Assembly: GCA_035444405.1 (NCBI GenBank)
Contig: DAOMOP010000212.1
Location: 1-6,937 of the forward strand
Origin: DAOMOP01 sp035444405
Lineage (GTDB): Bacteria > Pseudomonadota > Gammaproteobacteria > Burkholderiales > Rhodocyclaceae
Direction of reading: 5' to 3'
Length of the DNA: 6,937 nt
Shown: piece by piece, positions 6,512 to 6,937 of the stretch
Position numbering within the stretch: position 1 is the stretch's first letter
How the letters are laid out: the number at the start of each line of letters is the position of its first letter
Program-made: the position numbers and the translations under genes
Notes under the pieces: model-generated
What the model was told of the DNA's origin: nothing
Database searches by the model: none
The model's input: only the letters and a program-made list of their open reading frames with translations

Positions 6512-6937
6512 ATGCAGATATCAAGCCTCTCCGGATCGGCGCGCGCGGCCGTGCGCGCCTCGAACGTCGCGCAGATGACGCTCGCCGCGCTCGCCGTCGC
6601 GGTGCTCGCGGGCTGCGGCTCCAAGCCTGCGCGCCACGTCGACCAGCACGGCACCTCGGTGGCCAGCGCGGACGCGCCGGGCGCGCAGCGGCGCGGCGGT
6701 GCCTACTACAAGGACGACGGGCCCGACGCGGTGCTGCCCACCGGCCTCGACGACATCCCCGACGCGGTGCCGCGCATCGAGCCGTTCCACGCGCCGGCGC
6801 TGCGCCCGTACGCGGTGTTCGGCCAGCAGTACGTGCCGATGACCGAGCTCGTGCCCTACCGCGAGCGCGGCCACGCGAGCTGGTACGGGCGGCGTTTCCA
6901 TGGCAATCCGACCTCGACCGGCGAGCCCTACGACATG
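6512..6937 (+). CDS. rlpA: RlpA-like septal-ring/lytic transglycosylase lipoprotein, N-terminal part (cut by right edge)
   Basis: RlpA is an outer-membrane lipoprotein. In Pseudomonas aeruginosa it is a lytic transglycosylase that cleaves glycan strands lacking stem peptides and helps daughter cells separate; in E. coli enzymatic activity has not been shown. The 142 residues present have an N-terminal signal (TLAALAVAVLAGC) with lipobox L-A-G-C and lipidation site C35. A low-complexity linker with KDDGPDA and IPDAVPRIEPFH follows, then the start of the double-psi beta-barrel domain: GHASWYGRRFHGNPTSTGEPYDM. E138 and D141 align with the catalytic Glu and Asp proposed for the P. aeruginosa enzyme. 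The catalytic His and any SPOR domain lie beyond the edge. The ATG at 6512 keeps two arginines before the hydrophobic core; the later Met22 would leave no basic n-region. The gene starts 13 bases after rodA, with AGGGAG (6490-6495) rather far upstream at 16 bases. Confidence 0.93.
   Translation, partial: MQISSLSGSARAAVRASNVAQMTLAALAVAVLAGCGSKPARHVDQHGTSVASADAPGAQRRGGAYYKDDGPDAVLPTGLDDIPDAVPRIEPFHAPALRPYAVFGQQYVPMTELVPYRERGHASWYGRRFHGNPTSTGEPYDM

Noticed and set aside
5281..6654. Minus-strand open frame (457 codons) opposite rodA
   Set aside because: His/Gln/Arg/Asp-rich translation typical of the complement of hydrophobic Leu/Val codons. RodA on the plus strand explains the sequence.

Overview
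The window is a GC-rich stretch of a bacterial chromosome, most likely from a betaproteobacterium of the order Burkholderiales. The evidence is the MreB protein (N-terminus MFGFLRSYF, C-terminal end LGSIFTPE), the RlpA linker style (KDDGP, then IPDAVPRIEPFH) and the gene order: gatCA divergent from mreBCD-mrdA-rodA. This assignment rests on recalled family features, not on a search. Coding density is very high, and third codon positions are mostly G or C throughout.

Left part (1-802, minus strand): the first 147 codons of gatA, cut by the left edge, and a complete gatC. They encode two subunits of the GatCAB tRNA-dependent amidotransferase and are transcribed leftwards. The 73-base gap between them holds a perfect GC-rich 8-bp hairpin.

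Centre (803-925): a 123-base divergent intergenic region, the only plausible place in the window for the main promoters. It contains the perfect 13-base palindrome GGTTATCATAACC, which reads as a -10-like hexamer on both strands.

Right part (926-6937, plus strand): the Rod complex (elongasome) operon mreB, mreC, mreD, mrdA (PBP2) and rodA, followed by the start of rlpA, which is cut by the right edge. After mreC the genes are packed at +4, +1, -4 and +13 bases. MreB filaments position the complex at the inner membrane. MreC and MreD link it to PBP2 (transpeptidase) and RodA (SEDS glycosyltransferase), which make the peptidoglycan of the side wall. RlpA is an outer-membrane lipoprotein of the cell-wall hydrolase type.

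mreB is interrupted by an assembly gap of 80 Ns (1289-1368). As written, the two halves are in different frames. The family alignment predicts that the missing stretch is 82 bases, which would restore a 347-residue MreB, so this is an assembly artefact and not a pseudogene.

I see no mobile element, CRISPR array, RNA gene or undescribed system. The region is conserved core genome. The points worth a second look are small: the mis-sized gap, a changed putative zinc-ligand position in PBP2, the promoter palindrome, and a few local oddities.
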